Below the pieces are notes generated by a model that was not told where the DNA came from, did not search any database, and saw only the letters and a list, made by a program, of their open reading frames with translations. Shown here in pieces: positions 1 through 11,376 of a DNA stretch of 64,000 bases (the stretch's first letter is position 1; each line of letters begins with the position of its first letter). The translations under genes were made by a program, and so were the position numbers. The DNA comes from Nothopassalora personata (lineage: Eukaryota; Ascomycota; Dothideomycetes; Mycosphaerellales; Mycosphaerellaceae): the NCBI GenBank assembly GCA_033816765.1, contig CM066296.1, forward strand, positions 1,426,001-1,490,000, written 5' to 3'.

Positions 1-789
1 CGTAAGTAACTAATCTTCGCGTCGTTACTCTAGTTCTCTCCGCCGGCGCTTAGTAGGAGTCCGTCGAATTTTATCTAGTAGTCGTACTAAGGTTAACCGT
101 TTATATGTTTAATCTTAGTAAGCTACTCTAGAGCCTTAGCGCGCTCGTTACTATTACCGAAGACTTTCTTAAGTTACGTAAAGAAAGTAACGGGGTTCTT
201 TCTAAGTTCGCCGTCTCCCTTATCCTAGAAGTACCGCATCCTAGTACGCTCTCTCGCTAGTAAGGTGTCGTTAATCGTATCCTAGTAAAATTCCTTAGAG
301 AGCGTCGGCTTTAGGGCGGATCGTACCCTAAAAGAGCTCTTTAACCTTAAGAAGTAATCGCGGAATGTCTCTACCTTACCGTCCTAGGACGGTAGGTTCT
401 AACCTCTAGGACCCGACGGTTCTTCTCCGGTACGCGACGAGGGCGCGGCGGTGTTTAGCGTCTATAGTAACTGTCTTATTAGGTTACTAGTAGTCGTCTT
501 ATTATAAGCTAGTAGCGAGACTATAGGTGTTAACTAACGTCGAGCGTCTTCCGATTCTTTTAAAGCGGCGCGCGTTATAATTAACTCGGCTTACATCTCT
601 TCCTATCGCTAGTAAAGTTGCTAAAGCATAAGTTAGAAGTTTTTATTCGGGGCACTAGTCCTAGGGTTCTCGCTACCCGGCGACGTTATTACGTATCCCG
701 TCTCTTTAATAGTAGGTACCTAGCTAATTTAGATAGATCGAACTTAATGTTACGGGTAAACGACGTATATACTAAAGTTCTATAAGGTT
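1..789 (-). mobile_element. RIP-degraded retroelement remnant (gag-like), left of the Copia insertion
   Basis: There is no intact ORF. Read on the minus strand from about 440 to 1, one frame gives a gag-like sequence broken only by TAG/TAA codons of the kind RIP creates; it includes a DGKVETFRDYF stretch followed by RTRMRYF. The resemblance to Ty3/gypsy-type gag proteins is from general knowledge, not a search. CA and TG dinucleotides are almost absent while CG is common: the first 120 bases hold one TG, no CA and eleven CG. The element is interrupted at 789 by the Copia insertion. It continues to the left beyond the window, where any pol region would lie. Confidence 0.6.
785..789. repeat. 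Target-site duplication, left copy
   Basis: AGGTT lies directly before the 5' LTR and is repeated directly after the 3' LTR at 6404-6408. A 5-bp duplication is the usual size for Copia integrase. Confidence 0.8.
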
Positions 790-1036
790 TATTAAGATGT
801 AGCATCTTAGGGGGAGCTAACAGTTAGGTTATAATCTAATAGCCTAAGGCATCTACGATAACTTAGCTTATCGGAAGACACCTTCTCTCCCCTTTAGCTT
901 AGATAGACATCTAACACAATTAACACATTGGTTCCTAATATATTGCTGCATGCCCTGTGCCTATTAGCCAGTTGAAGATTAATCTCTTACTCTACTCCGC
1001 TACTAACTACGTACCCTATAAGGTCTTAACTTAATA
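790..1036 (+). repeat. 5' LTR of the Copia element
   Basis: 247 bp, aligning without gaps to 6157-6403. It starts TA where the 3' copy starts TG, and ends TA where CA is expected, so both ends carry RIP-type changes. I count ten differences between the LTRs; nine are CA or TG in one copy against TA in the other. Confidence 0.92.
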
Positions 1037-1051
1037 GGTTATAAGCCCGGG
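1037..1051 (+). other. Primer-binding site (initiator tRNA-Met, internal)
   Basis: GGTTATAAGCCCGGG starts at the first base after the LTR. With one TG-to-TA change undone it is the reverse complement of the anticodon arm of initiator tRNA-Met (GGGCTCATAACC), the half-tRNA primer known from Drosophila copia and several fungal Copia elements. The tRNA match rests on general knowledge of that tRNA. Confidence 0.7.
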
Positions 1052-1499
1052 TTTGTGTAGGAGTAAGAGCAACCTATATTAGTACAGGTTACTTGTATCC
1101 CTTGCTATTATAGTAGAAAACATCTAGGAAGCAGAAGTCTACCCTATCTGTCCTATTAAGGAGCTTAGTTTAATACTAAGTGATAGGTAATCTAGAAAAG
1201 GACTCTATACGGCTTACTATAAGCTAATACCTTAAAGACACTCTATAGGTAGAACTGCATCGAGATACTATTAAGAAGGACTTTAAGTAAGTTATTTAGA
1301 ACTCTACTAGGAGAGACAGACCTATGTCCTAGCTCCGAGACTACACCGCTCTTTCTTTACCCTACTAAGTAGGCCTTAGTATCTACACCTACGAACCTTA
1401 CTATTCTACACTAAAAGCCTTAGCAGGACCTAAGCCACGACTTTGAAGCATATACACCTTGTTTTATTATATTCAATTTATTATAGATTTATACTAAGA

Positions 1500-4400
1500 G
1501 AAAGGAGAAGAGAAGGGAACTAAAATCCCAATTCTTAGGAGAGACAACTAGAAGAGATAGTTCAACCTTTAGAGATATAAGATAGAGAGCTAGTTAGCAT
1601 TCTTTACAATTGATGACCTGTTAGAAGTGTTATTTAATAACATTAAGGGTAAGAACCTAAAACTCTAGGAAGAGACTAAGATTAAAGAGATTCTTAATGC
1701 ACTAACATAGATAAAACAAAATGCAGCTTACTACTTTAGTATCCTAAGTAGGATTATAGAAGAAGATGAATTTAAGCATAAGGGCTCTTACGAATCTAGA
1801 AAAGCTGCTAAGATATAGGTGCATCTCTAGAACAAGTATAGCTAGGTGTTACTAACCTATGTATATAAGCTTATAAAACAGTTTATAAACTTTAAGATAA
1901 GTGAAGAGTTCACTATTAGATCTACATAGGCACACCTAGTGTCTCTTAGAAGGAGGATTGCTAATGTTAACCTAGAGGGCTAGTACTATAGGAAAGCTAA
2001 TGTAAGAATAACCTAGCTTTTAAGCTTACTACTACCTAACTACTATATAGCTAGGGATACTATCATGGCTTAGCTAAAGATGAATTATAAAAGGACCTTA
2101 AAGATCCTTAAGGCTTAAGAGGCTAGATTAAATCCCTCTAAGGCTAAGTATAGTATAGTAGCTACCTAGGTTAGGCCCTTAGGTTAGGTAAGATCACTTT
2201 CCTACCTTCTCTATAAGAAGGACTATCTTATTAAGGACTGCCCTAGTCTCTCTAAGGCAAAGAAGGTCCTTAGATCTTATTCCTAAGCACTATCCTCCTA
2301 GAATATAACATATATTAAGAAGAGAAGATCTCTACTACTATCTTTAAGAAGAACACTAAGAGAGAAGTCCTCTATAGAGGAACTTAAGAAAATGGTGAAG
2401 AAACTCAGCTCTAACATACTATTACTCTAGAAGAACTAGGCCCAGTCTCCTTCCTCTAAAATAAGGAAGACTAGGAAAGGTTTCTCTACCTAAGAGCTAC
2501 CCGACTTATGCAACTCATCCTAGAAGACAATGTCTAATGATAATAAGTATAATAAAGTAGCTCACTCAACTATAGAAGTCTAAGGCAAGTTCCCCTTATT
2601 AGAGTAGTTACTTAATTCTTATGCTTTATCCTATATAACTAACTAGAACTGCCTCTTTAGATCTATAACTCCCTTAATAAAGAAGAAATAGATTAAAGTA
2701 GGAGGTGGGTATTTGTTAGCCACTTATATTAGGACTGTAGAGATAAGTAGGAGATCTAGTAGGAAAGTTGTTTTAGAAGATGTTCTACTTATACCTAAGC
2801 TAGGGGTAAACCTGGTTTCTTAGAACCAGTTTAGTAAGTAGTTTAGTGTCTAACCTCCTTCATTTTCTCTTATATCCCCCTCTAGCTAAACTATTGTCTA
2901 GACAAGGCTCCTTAGGGGGGTTCTATTTATTAATAAGATTTCTCCTCTACTGTAAGAAAGGGCACATTACTTATTATGTGCACTACTAATAGAGAATGCC
3001 TTTATAACTGCTAAATTAGAGACTAACCTAAAACAGTAGGAGCTTTAGTATAGAAGATTTGCATACTTTAGGAAGAACTTGCTCTAGAATCTTTATAAAG
3101 TAATAGACTTGAAAGAACCTATTCCTATTCCTAGGGATAGCTTCTACTAGTGCAGAGTGCGTTTAATAGTAAAGATAAAGAAGTACAAAGGCAAAGTTAC
3201 TAAGAGAAGACCTAAAAGACTTGCCCTTGTATCTATTAACATATATAGTCTACTACTAACATTAAGGGTAGGGTTTAAATACTAGCTTAAGATTGTTAAT
3301 AACTTCTCGAGAAAAAAGTAGACCTGTCCTCTTAAGAAAAGAGAAGATGCTCTAGTTGCTCTCTAGAACTAGAAGATTAAGGTAGAGAGGAAATCATTAG
3401 TATAGTTAAAAGCAGTTAGGCTTAATAATACAAGGGAACTTATTACATTAGTTAAGTAGTAGGAGAAGGATTTGAGAATTAGGCTAGAGCATACTAAGGC
3501 ATACAACTCGCTCTAAAATAGACTAGTTAAAAGGTTAATACAAACCTTAGAAGACTCTATAAGGGCAATGCTTAAAGAGGCTAAGATGCTAATTGAATTC
3601 TAGCCTAAAGCACTAGAAGCCCAAACCTATATAAGGAACAAACTACTAAATGGTCTAGACTATAATAGGTTTAAGGTTTCACTAGATAAAGCCTTTAATA
3701 GTATTAAGCCAACTATTAACTATTTAAAGGTTTAGGGATGTAAAGCTATTGTCTACATAGACACAAGATCCTAGCCTTAATAGGTAAGAAGTGATAAACT
3801 AATAAATAGAGATAAAGAAGTAGTGTTTATTAGATACGTTAAAAACATAGCTAAGGCCTAGCTCTTTTAGAAACTAGACATAAAAGCTGTTAAACAACAC
3901 ACATATGTAGACTTCTTTAAGGACTAACCTAGAGGTAATATAGATCTTAATGTTACAAAATTGAATCTATTAAGCAATGCACCAGCTAGGAGACCCTTAG
4001 GGAGGCTAAGGAAGGACATATCCTTAGAGTAACCTATTTACTATTCAATTATTTAGTAGAGCAGCCTAGTAACAGCCTAGCTAAGAAAGCTGTTTGTGCA
4101 ACTTCCCTAGCCTCTAAAGAATGTAGGGGAATTTCAGAAAATTGATAAGCCAATTAAGATAAGTTTACTAGATCTCTAGGAAAAGAATATTACTAGGACA
4201 CAAGTAACTACTCTTAGATTATCCCTTAGTAAGAGGAGGGCTAACTATGATGTTAAGGGCTATAAATAGAAACAGAAAGCCCTAAGATCTATAGTCCCTA
4301 TACCTAAACTAGCTACTAAAGTAGGAGAAGCAATAGACCTCTTAGAGAACCTTGCTGCTTACTACTAAGCTTTCTTTATAGCTATGCAATTAGTAGATAA

Positions 4401-6120
4401 TTCAGTACTATAGGATAGTAAATTCCTAGAAGAAGTTAAGGAGATAGCCTTTATAGAAACTATAGAAGTCATTATATACAAGTAAGAGATCCCAATTCTA
4501 AAGTCCTATAAGGATGCTATAAATAATAAGAAATAGGGACACCTTTAGAAGGAAGCAATCTAGAAGGAGCTAGATGCTCTATAGAGCAATAACACCTAGG
4601 AGAATGCTGTTCTACTAAAAGGAGTAAACTTAGTTACGTTAAGATAGGTCTTTAATATTAAAAGAAGCATTAGTGGAGCTATTGAAAAGTTTAAGGCTAG
4701 GCTAGTTACAAGGGGCTTTTTATAGAAGTTTAGTATTAACTTTATGGAGACATTTGCGCCTATAGTTAGATAGGACACCCTTAGGGTGTTTATAGCTATT
4801 ATATACAAGAAGGATCTCTATCTTCACTAAGTGGATGTAAACAATGCGTTTATAGAAAGCACCCTCTATAAAGACATCTTTATGTTACTACTACTAGGAG
4901 TTAAGCTTCTACTAAACATAGTGTTTAAGATCCTTAAAAGCTTATATAGACTTAAGTAAGTAGCTAGAGATTAGAATTAACTCTATGTGTTAAAGCTTAG
5001 AGAGATTAGATTCACATAGTTAGAGGTGGATCCATGCCTACTCATTTATAAGGGAAAAGAGATTATAATTCTTATACATATAGATAACATTCCAATTGCT
5101 GCACTAAAGTTAATAGACGTTCTCTAGTTTAAAAGAGAACTTAGTAAAGTCTTTAAGATTAAAGATCTTAGTGAACCTAAAAAGATCCTTAGTATAAGAG
5201 TTATAAGGGATAGGAGGAGAGGAATCCTAAAACTTAACTAGGGACACTTTATTAGGGACAACCTTGCTAAGATAGGGATAAACTATAAGAAGGCAGCACC
5301 TACACACTTACCTATAGACAGCTATAAGGCTCTTAAACCTTTAAGCCATATAGATAAGAGGTATAACAAGGTAGAGTACTAAAGTATTAATAGTATATAG
5401 ATGTAGCTAGTAACAATTATAAGGCTAGACATTGCTTTTGCCCTAGGAAGGATAAGCTTATTTGTAAGTAACCTATCCGCCTACTATATAAAGGCTTTAA
5501 AGAAGATTATAAGATATCTAAGGTCGTATCCTAATCTTAGCCTTGTCTTCTCTAGGTATAGAGAAGGATGCCTAGTTAGATACTATAACTCTAATTATAT
5601 AATAGACAAAGTAGATAGAGTCTCTATCCTTAGGTATGTCTTCTTCCTCTATAGGGCACTAGTCTCCTAGATAAGCAAGAAGCAAAAGTCTATAGCAACA
5701 TCTATAATAGAAGCTAAATATATAGCTATAAATACATATACAAAGCAATCCTAATTCCTAGCTTCACTACTAAGGGAGATAGACTGTCTAGAGTTAGTAG
5801 GAGACTGTTCCTATTAACTAAGGATTACTAGAAACTAGGAGACTATATTAAGCTTAAGACTAGTCTAATTAAGAGGTAATAACTAAGCTACCCTTACCCT
5901 AGTAAGGGATGTACATGTTTATAACAAGTTAAAGTATATTAACATTGCCTACAATGCTGTTAGGAAACTTTAGTAGAGAAGGCTTATTACTGTTAAGTAC
6001 ACCCTAACATCTAAGATAGTTATAGATAGGTTTATAAAGCTAAAGACTAGTCTACACTTCTAGAGGTTTATAAGCTAGCTTAACCTATTATAGAGGTCTA
6101 AATACTACTAATAGGAGAAG
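1500..6120 (+). pseudogene. Copia gag-pol polyprotein, destroyed by stop codons
   Basis: Forward-frame reading gives recognisable pieces in Copia order: a gag-like region (about 1500-2100), an integrase-like region (about 3000-3770, including the AYNSL and IRAMLKEAKM stretch near 3500-3600), a reverse transcriptase (about 4540-5130), and an RNase H-like end (about 5690-6080, with IEAKYIA). At 5077-5088 the catalytic YVDD-type box reads HIDN: the second aspartate codon GAC is now AAC within GATAAC, consistent with TG-to-TA mutation of GATGAC. Numerous in-frame TAG/TAA codons interrupt all domains. The copy cannot encode active enzymes. Confidence 0.88.
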
Positions 6121-6156
6121 AGTAGACTATAACCTCCTATATAAGATAAGTAGGAG

Positions 6157-6403
6157 TGTTAAGATGTAGTATCTTAGGGGGAGCTAACAGTTAGGTTATA
6201 ATCTAATAGCCTAAGGCATCTACGATAACTTAGCTTATCGGAAGACACCTTCTCTCCCCTTTAGCTTAGATAGACATCTAACACAATTAACACATTAGTT
6301 CCTAATATATTGCTACATGCCCTGTAGCTATTAGCTAGTTAAAGATTGATCTCTTACTCTACTCCGCTACTAACTACGTACCCTGTAAGGTCTTAACTTA
6401 ATA
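6157..6403 (+). repeat. 3' LTR of the Copia element
   Basis: 247 bp, pairing with 790-1036. It keeps the canonical 5'-TG start (TGTTAAG) but ends in TA instead of CA. The second copy of the AGGTT target duplication (6404-6408) follows at once. Confidence 0.92.
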
Positions 6404-7976
6404 AGGTTTATAATAAGTTCGATATAGAAGAAAGGGGAAGTTACACGCTATCTAAAGAAAAGGTGTCGGAAAGTAATCCGAACGTATAGGCGTAGCCTAT
6501 GCTAAGGAATAGGGGTCCGCTCCTTACACTAACCTACGAACTACTTACGCGTTACGGTCTTTCTATAGGTATCTATTCCGGCACTCCGTCTTATAGTAAC
6601 CCTTCCTACCGTAGCCGTAGTACTCTACTTTCGACTTCTAGCTAGTTAAAGACGAGCTACCGGCGTCTCGCTACTAACTCGTACCCGAGGCGCCCGGTAC
6701 TTAACTCTACTTCTATTACTTTAGGCGATCGGCCCGCTTATATACGCCCTTAGCTTTACGCTTACGACGTATATACTGTCCGCGGTCGTACCCTCCGCTA
6801 CTACCTCGGCGCTCGGTACTTTCGATACGCGAGGCTAGGACTACTAGGTCTTCTCTAGTCGTAGGGATATTATAGTAGCTAACGATAGCGGACCGTAAGC
6901 GAGGCGTAAGCTTCGCTAGTAGGTACCGTATACGTTACGCTTCCGAGTAGTTACCTAACTAGTCCTCTATAACATCTAGCTTAGTCGCAAACTATCGCGC
7001 TATCTAGTTATCCTTCTATCTCGTAACCTCGTACTCTAATATAACGTTAAGTACGCGATTTATAGGATCGCCGTATACGTCTCGGTAGAACTCCTTAAAG
7101 TCCTAATATATATACCCTATAAGGTTAACGGCGCTATAGTTAGTATACTATCGCTCGCTTAGCTCTCCGCTAAGGTATATAACCCTATATAGGACCTTTA
7201 ATTCGTCTATCGCGTATATAGTACCTAAGAGGGCGAAGATAAGTAAGAGCTCCCGAAGGAATACCCTTACCTTCCTTATTAAATCCCCTCTAAAAGGCGT
7301 CGGCTCTTTTAGACGCGGTCGCGTCGTATACGCTACGGCCGCGCCTCGTACTATAATATTATTATTAGTAGTTATAGAGATAGAGGCAGGGGTTATAGTA
7401 GGGAGGTAATCTTCTCTCCTCCCTCCTATATGCTCTAGAGGCGGTACGCTTATAGCGCGTAAGATCTCTAGCCGCTCGATCTCCCGCTATATCTCTTACT
7501 CTTTAATCTTAGTCCGTAAGGCCTCTCTTCTCGTAACTAAGGCTATACGACGCGCCTACTACTATGCTCTAGGGCTTAGGGGCGGCGTAGGCGACTCGCC
7601 GTCGTATACGTCGCGATTAGGCTCTATAGCGTATATAGATTATAACGAAGGGAAGCTTTAGAACTATAAGGGCCGTAAGGCTATAAGGGGATGTCGCAAT
7701 ATATAGCACGCCTACAATCTTCTAATCGTAGATAAACTAAAGCTTACTTTCTTCTATCGACGCTATACGCGTCTCCTAGTGTACGTATGCGCGTTACGTA
7801 CGGCATGCTAAGCCGGGTATAGCCGCATTATATATAAGGGTTAGCTATAGGCTACCCTTATAGTTATATTATAGTGTATTCTAAACAGTAATATTAAATA
7901 GTAAGTTAAACGCATCGAAACTATAAGAGGTTCTTAGCGTTCCTAAATATAAAGGAGATTCGTAGATCTCGGTAAT

Positions 7977-8035
7977 TAGTCTAATTAGTCTAAGTATAAG
8001 TAGTCTAATTAGTCTAAGTATAAGTAGTCTAATCG
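7977..8035. repeat. 24-bp tandem repeat
   Basis: The unit starting TAGTCTAATTAGTCTAAG occurs at 7977-8000 and 8001-8024, followed by a partial third copy. It lies at the edge of the repeat island. Confidence 0.75.
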
Positions 8036-8269
8036 CCCTAAGTCTAAGTACTTAGGTAGGATAAGTTACGTGCTCGTCTCGTTGTTATAATTCTAGGGTC
8101 TATAAGAATTATTCTGTAATATAAAGTTACTATTAACTTTATTATATTATATACTAACTAGATAGTATATTATATACTACTATAGAGTATATATCGTAGT
8201 AGTATTCTAGCCTATATAGCTAAGTATTAAGCCTAGAAGAGACGACTTTTATATAAAGTATTACTATTA

Positions 8270-8325
8270 CTATTACTATAGTATTACTATTCTAGTCTAA
8301 TAGTAATAGTAATAGTAATAGTTAT
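8270..8325. repeat. Inverted trinucleotide repeat (TTACTA / TAGTAA)
   Basis: A run of TTACTA units is followed after a short spacer by its reverse complement, TAGTAA units, giving a potential perfect hairpin. Related TAGTAA/TTACTA tracts continue to about 8420, where the AT-rich DNA stops. Confidence 0.7.
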
Positions 8326-8584
8326 ACTTTTTCCGGACGCGATAGTAATAGTCATATAGTCACAAAATAGCATTTACTATTTAGTAATAGTTATTACTAT
8401 AACTATGACTATTTGACTATTTTTCCCAACACTGGGCCAGAGGAGCCGAAGTGAGTATCATCGGGGTTTCTGCCTTGATGCCTGACCGCTTCAAAGAAAG
8501 CCAAAATTCGGCGGAGCACAATCGTTAAATTCCTCTCGATCACACTCCATCTCCACGACAGGACAAGACAAGAGCAGCGGAAAG

Positions 8585-9541
8585 ATGGGTGTCGCATTCG
8601 ATTACTGCCCCGACCGGCCAGAGAACATCGACACCATCCTAAACGGCCTCGACCGCTACAACCCGGAGACGACGACCATCTTTCAGGAATATGTCGCGGC
8701 GCAGTGCGAGAGCCAGACCTACGACTGCTATGCGAATCTGGCGCTGTTGAAGCTGTGAGTATCACCCATGTTACGTCTGCCTGCAACCCATTTCCATGAT
8801 GAACAAACAACCACAACGTTTCCTATTACCTGAAGACATCGAGAATGAACCCTCAGTCTGGTGAAGCGAAAGTATATTAGCTCTATCTGATACCGACAAC
8901 AACTACACCATATCACATTCCACATACACGACCAAACACCACACAAAATACACCCGCACTAACACTGCAACTCCTCTAGCTACCAATTCAACCCGCACCT
9001 GACCCGCGACGAAACCGTCATAAACATCCTCGTCAAATCCCTCACAGTCTTCCCCGCCCCCGACTTCTCCCTCGCCCTCGCCCTCCTCCCACCCTACGTC
9101 CTCCAACCCACCACTGACAAATCCGGCCCGCCCTCCTCCGGCTCTCTATCCGAATCAGTCCAACACCTCAGTACCCTCCACAACGCCCTGAACAACGCCC
9201 AATACTCCCAATTCTGGGAGATCCTCAGCGACGACGACACCTACGCCGACCTGACCGCCGATGTCGTGGGCTTCGAGGACACGATGAGGGTGCGCATCGC
9301 GGTGGTGGTGTCGCAGTGTATGCAAGAGGTGGGCAAGGAGGTGCTGGAGGGGTGGTTAAATTTGCGAGGGGAGAAGTTTGAGAACTTTATTAGGGACATT
9401 TGTGGGTGGACTGTGGAGGGGGAGAGGGTAAGGGTTCCGCTGAACAAGGAGAATGAGGCGAGGAGTGTAGTGCAGAGGGAGACTGTTAAGTTTGATCAGT
9501 TTTCGAGACTGGTGAAGAGGGCGTATGAGCAGCCTGCTTAG
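8585..9541 (+). CDS. Eukaryotic translation initiation factor 3 subunit K
   Basis: Two exons, 8585-8754 and 8980-9541, give a 243-residue protein, normal for fungal eIF3k. The 225-nt intron starts GTGAGT, has a CTAAC branch site near 8960 and ends CTAG; joining restores the frame (…KLYQFNPH…). The N-terminus ([21 protein letters not shown]) and the middle ([15 protein letters not shown]) match the eIF3k HAM/PCI fold as I know it, and the C-terminus includes [15 protein letters not shown]. eIF3k is a non-essential, cytoplasmic subunit of the eIF3 initiation complex. The gene starts only about 180 bp from the RIP-mutated island, yet its reading frame is intact. It converges with the Tsr4-like gene. 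Confidence 0.93.
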
Positions 9542-9854
9542 ATGCTGAGACGGTGGAGGAAGAGACTGCCGGACCTGAGCGATTCCGTCTTGTCCCAGCG
9601 TGGATATGAGACTTACTCGTCGGACTCCCAAGCAAGTATGATGCATGCCACGAAAGAGGGCAATCTACGACATGAACTGGTTGGAAGCGAGGAGTTCAGG
9701 TGGAACCAAAACAGCAGCCGTGAAGGCTCTGCCATGATCATGTTACGAAGTCGTGGCTCATGATATAGCTACGCCCAATGCAATGCATACAGCATCACCT
9801 TCTCTCATCATACCGCATCATCATCACACCTTGTGTCGCTTCCTATCGCGTCTT
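9542..9854. other. Convergent 3' intergenic region
   Basis: About 310 bp between the tail-to-tail eIF3k and Tsr4-like genes. It should hold both 3' UTRs. Short ORFs here show no recognisable coding features. Confidence 0.6.
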
Positions 9855-11176
9855 CTACCTCTTCCCAGCCAACTCCTCCCACTGCACACCCACCCACTCC
9901 TCAACATACCCTACCTCGCCTTCTTTCTTCTCCCTCTGCTGACAGTCCCTGCTACACACTCCCAGTATAATAGTCCCCCAATCCATTCCATCCAGTCCCA
10001 TCTCGTCCGCCTCCAACTCCGAGATCAGATGCGGCGTCAACTGCAATTCAAACACCCTCTCGCTCCCACAATTCTGACACCTCGGAATCTTAATCCCACT
10101 ACTATTCTGCACTTTCACCTTGACGTCCTGTCCCTCCGGCGGCGCCAACAATTTCCCGGGGGCATCTTTCTTGGAGTAAAGAAGTGGTTGTCCAGCAAAC
10201 TCGTATCGCAGGACTTGTTCAGGGTTCTGGGAGAGACGGTCCGCGAATCTCTGGAAGGTCTTATCCATGCTGCTTTCAAAGGCTTCTCTGTCAAGGCCTC
10301 CAGCACCGCCGCTGCTTCCTTCGCCAGTATCGACGCGAATGCCAGCTGGGGTCTGCGCTGGTTCGGGATCGATGTATTCTTTGTCGGCGTCGAGGTGGAG
10401 GGAGGGATATGGGGGCGGAAAGGCGGAGCTTTCGGGCCATGGTTCGGATGATGTGTAGGCGGGTTCAGGAGCAGTCGAAGGACTTGAGATGCGAGCTTTG
10501 TCGGCGAAGGTTTGGGGAAGGGAGTTGAGTGTTGGCTCCGGTCTCTGCGGTGGTTTCGCGGCGAGAGAAGAAGTCGAGGCGAACGGGCTGCCGTTGTTCT
10601 GACTTCCTGGTGACGCGAATGGATTTGCCTGAGCGTTGTTGCTTGATGACGAAGCAAATGGGTTCGCCGATGCGTTGGAGTTGGCCTTCACACCGAAGAG
10701 GGTCTCGCCTAGGTTGGTGGGCGGTTGTGCAGCGCCTGTTGTGGCTTCTGGCTGTTTCGAGCTTGATGCCGCAGCTGACTGCTGGATCTTCGTCTGGCGT
10801 ATCGCCCTGAAGCCCCTCACACTGCCATCCTTTCTTCGACACGCCTTCCTCTTGCAGGCCCAGATGTACAGCCGCCTCTCATGTGCAGGAAAGCGATCTG
10901 GCAGATCACCGTTGATCTGCAGCAGCAGGCTCATGAGGCCATTGCAGACTTTGCACTTTGCGAGTGCACCATCAGGTGCAGTCTTGTCGTCAAGCCATTT
11001 CTACCCCGACTCTTAGCCTCTCTCTCCCCATACGTCGTTTTGCGCATTGACATTCGTACCGGATGGCCTCCAAGCCGGCTGAAATGGTCGCTGGTCGGTT
11101 CTTTTGATGCGTAGCCCAACAGGACATTGGTCTCGATGTCCTCAGCGCCGGATGAGTCAGAGTCGTAGTCGGCCAT
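9855..11176 (-). CDS. PDCD2/Tsr4-like 40S ribosome assembly chaperone
   Basis: Exons 11176-11060 and 11000-9855 (minus) are joined over a 59-nt intron and give 420 residues. The N-terminus (VLLGYASKEP, SRLGGHP) and a following KCKVCNGLM / LLLQINGDLPDRFP / ERRLYIWACK stretch are typical of PDCD2 proteins. A long Ser/Ala/Pro-rich, Asn-containing linker (about residues 85-270) separates this from a C-terminal PDCD2_C domain with CQNCGSERVFELQL and DWGTIILGVCSRDC. In yeast, Tsr4 is a dedicated chaperone of ribosomal protein uS5 (Rps2) needed for 40S maturation. The start was chosen at the ATG of MADYDSD, the first that opens the PDCD2 N-terminus. Confidence 0.92.
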
Positions 11177-11376
11177 GTTGGTTGAGTCGTTCAGGATTGC
11201 ATTGCGAGCCATGGTGAACATCTTCACAGAATCGATAAAGAGCTTGGACTCTGACGGATCCCTGCTACGCTAAAATCGAGCGAAATAAGCAATACGCCAC
11301 AATAGGAGACATGAACTCTTGTTCAACCTTCGCATACATATAACCTCCATTACAACGGAGAACGTTTACTTCACTC

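Larger units (their letters stand above)
790..6403 (+). mobile_element. Full-length Ty1/Copia LTR retrotransposon, RIP-inactivated
   Basis: A 5,614-bp element with 247-bp LTRs (790-1036 and 6157-6403), 5-bp target duplications and an internal gag-pol region in Copia order (integrase before reverse transcriptase). The primer-binding site follows the 5' LTR directly and matches the anticodon region of initiator tRNA-Met, as in half-tRNA-primed Copia elements. A purine-rich stretch (6142-6156) precedes the 3' LTR and could be the polypurine tract. The coding region is full of TAG/TAA codons where CAG, TGG or CAA is expected, and no long ORF survives. It is inserted into older degraded retroelement DNA and keeps more CA/TG than that DNA, so it arrived later. 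Confidence 0.93.
6404..8330 (-). mobile_element. RIP-degraded retroelement remnant, right of the Copia insertion
   Basis: The older host element of the Copia insertion continues here on the minus strand. Between about 7590 and 7130 one minus frame reads as a coiled-coil stretch (with IERLEILRAI) followed by a gag-like segment (KEPTPFRGDLIRKVRVFLREL), broken only by TAG/TAA codons. A second open stretch lies near 6720-6550. The sequence is strongly depleted in CA and TG but keeps many CG. Because a gag-like stretch also lies at 1-440 on the same strand, there may be two tandem or nested old elements rather than one. No terminal repeats could be assigned. 7700-8400 becomes low-complexity. Confidence 0.55.

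Noticed and set aside
4596..4808. Minus-strand ORF inside the Copia element
   Set aside because: It lies opposite the reverse-transcriptase coding region, which reads on the plus strand with conserved residues; it is only a gap between stops.
9753..10451. 232-codon plus ORF opposite the Tsr4-like gene
   Set aside because: It lies antisense to the conserved PDCD2_C coding region and has a low-complexity His/Pro-rich sequence typical of shadows.
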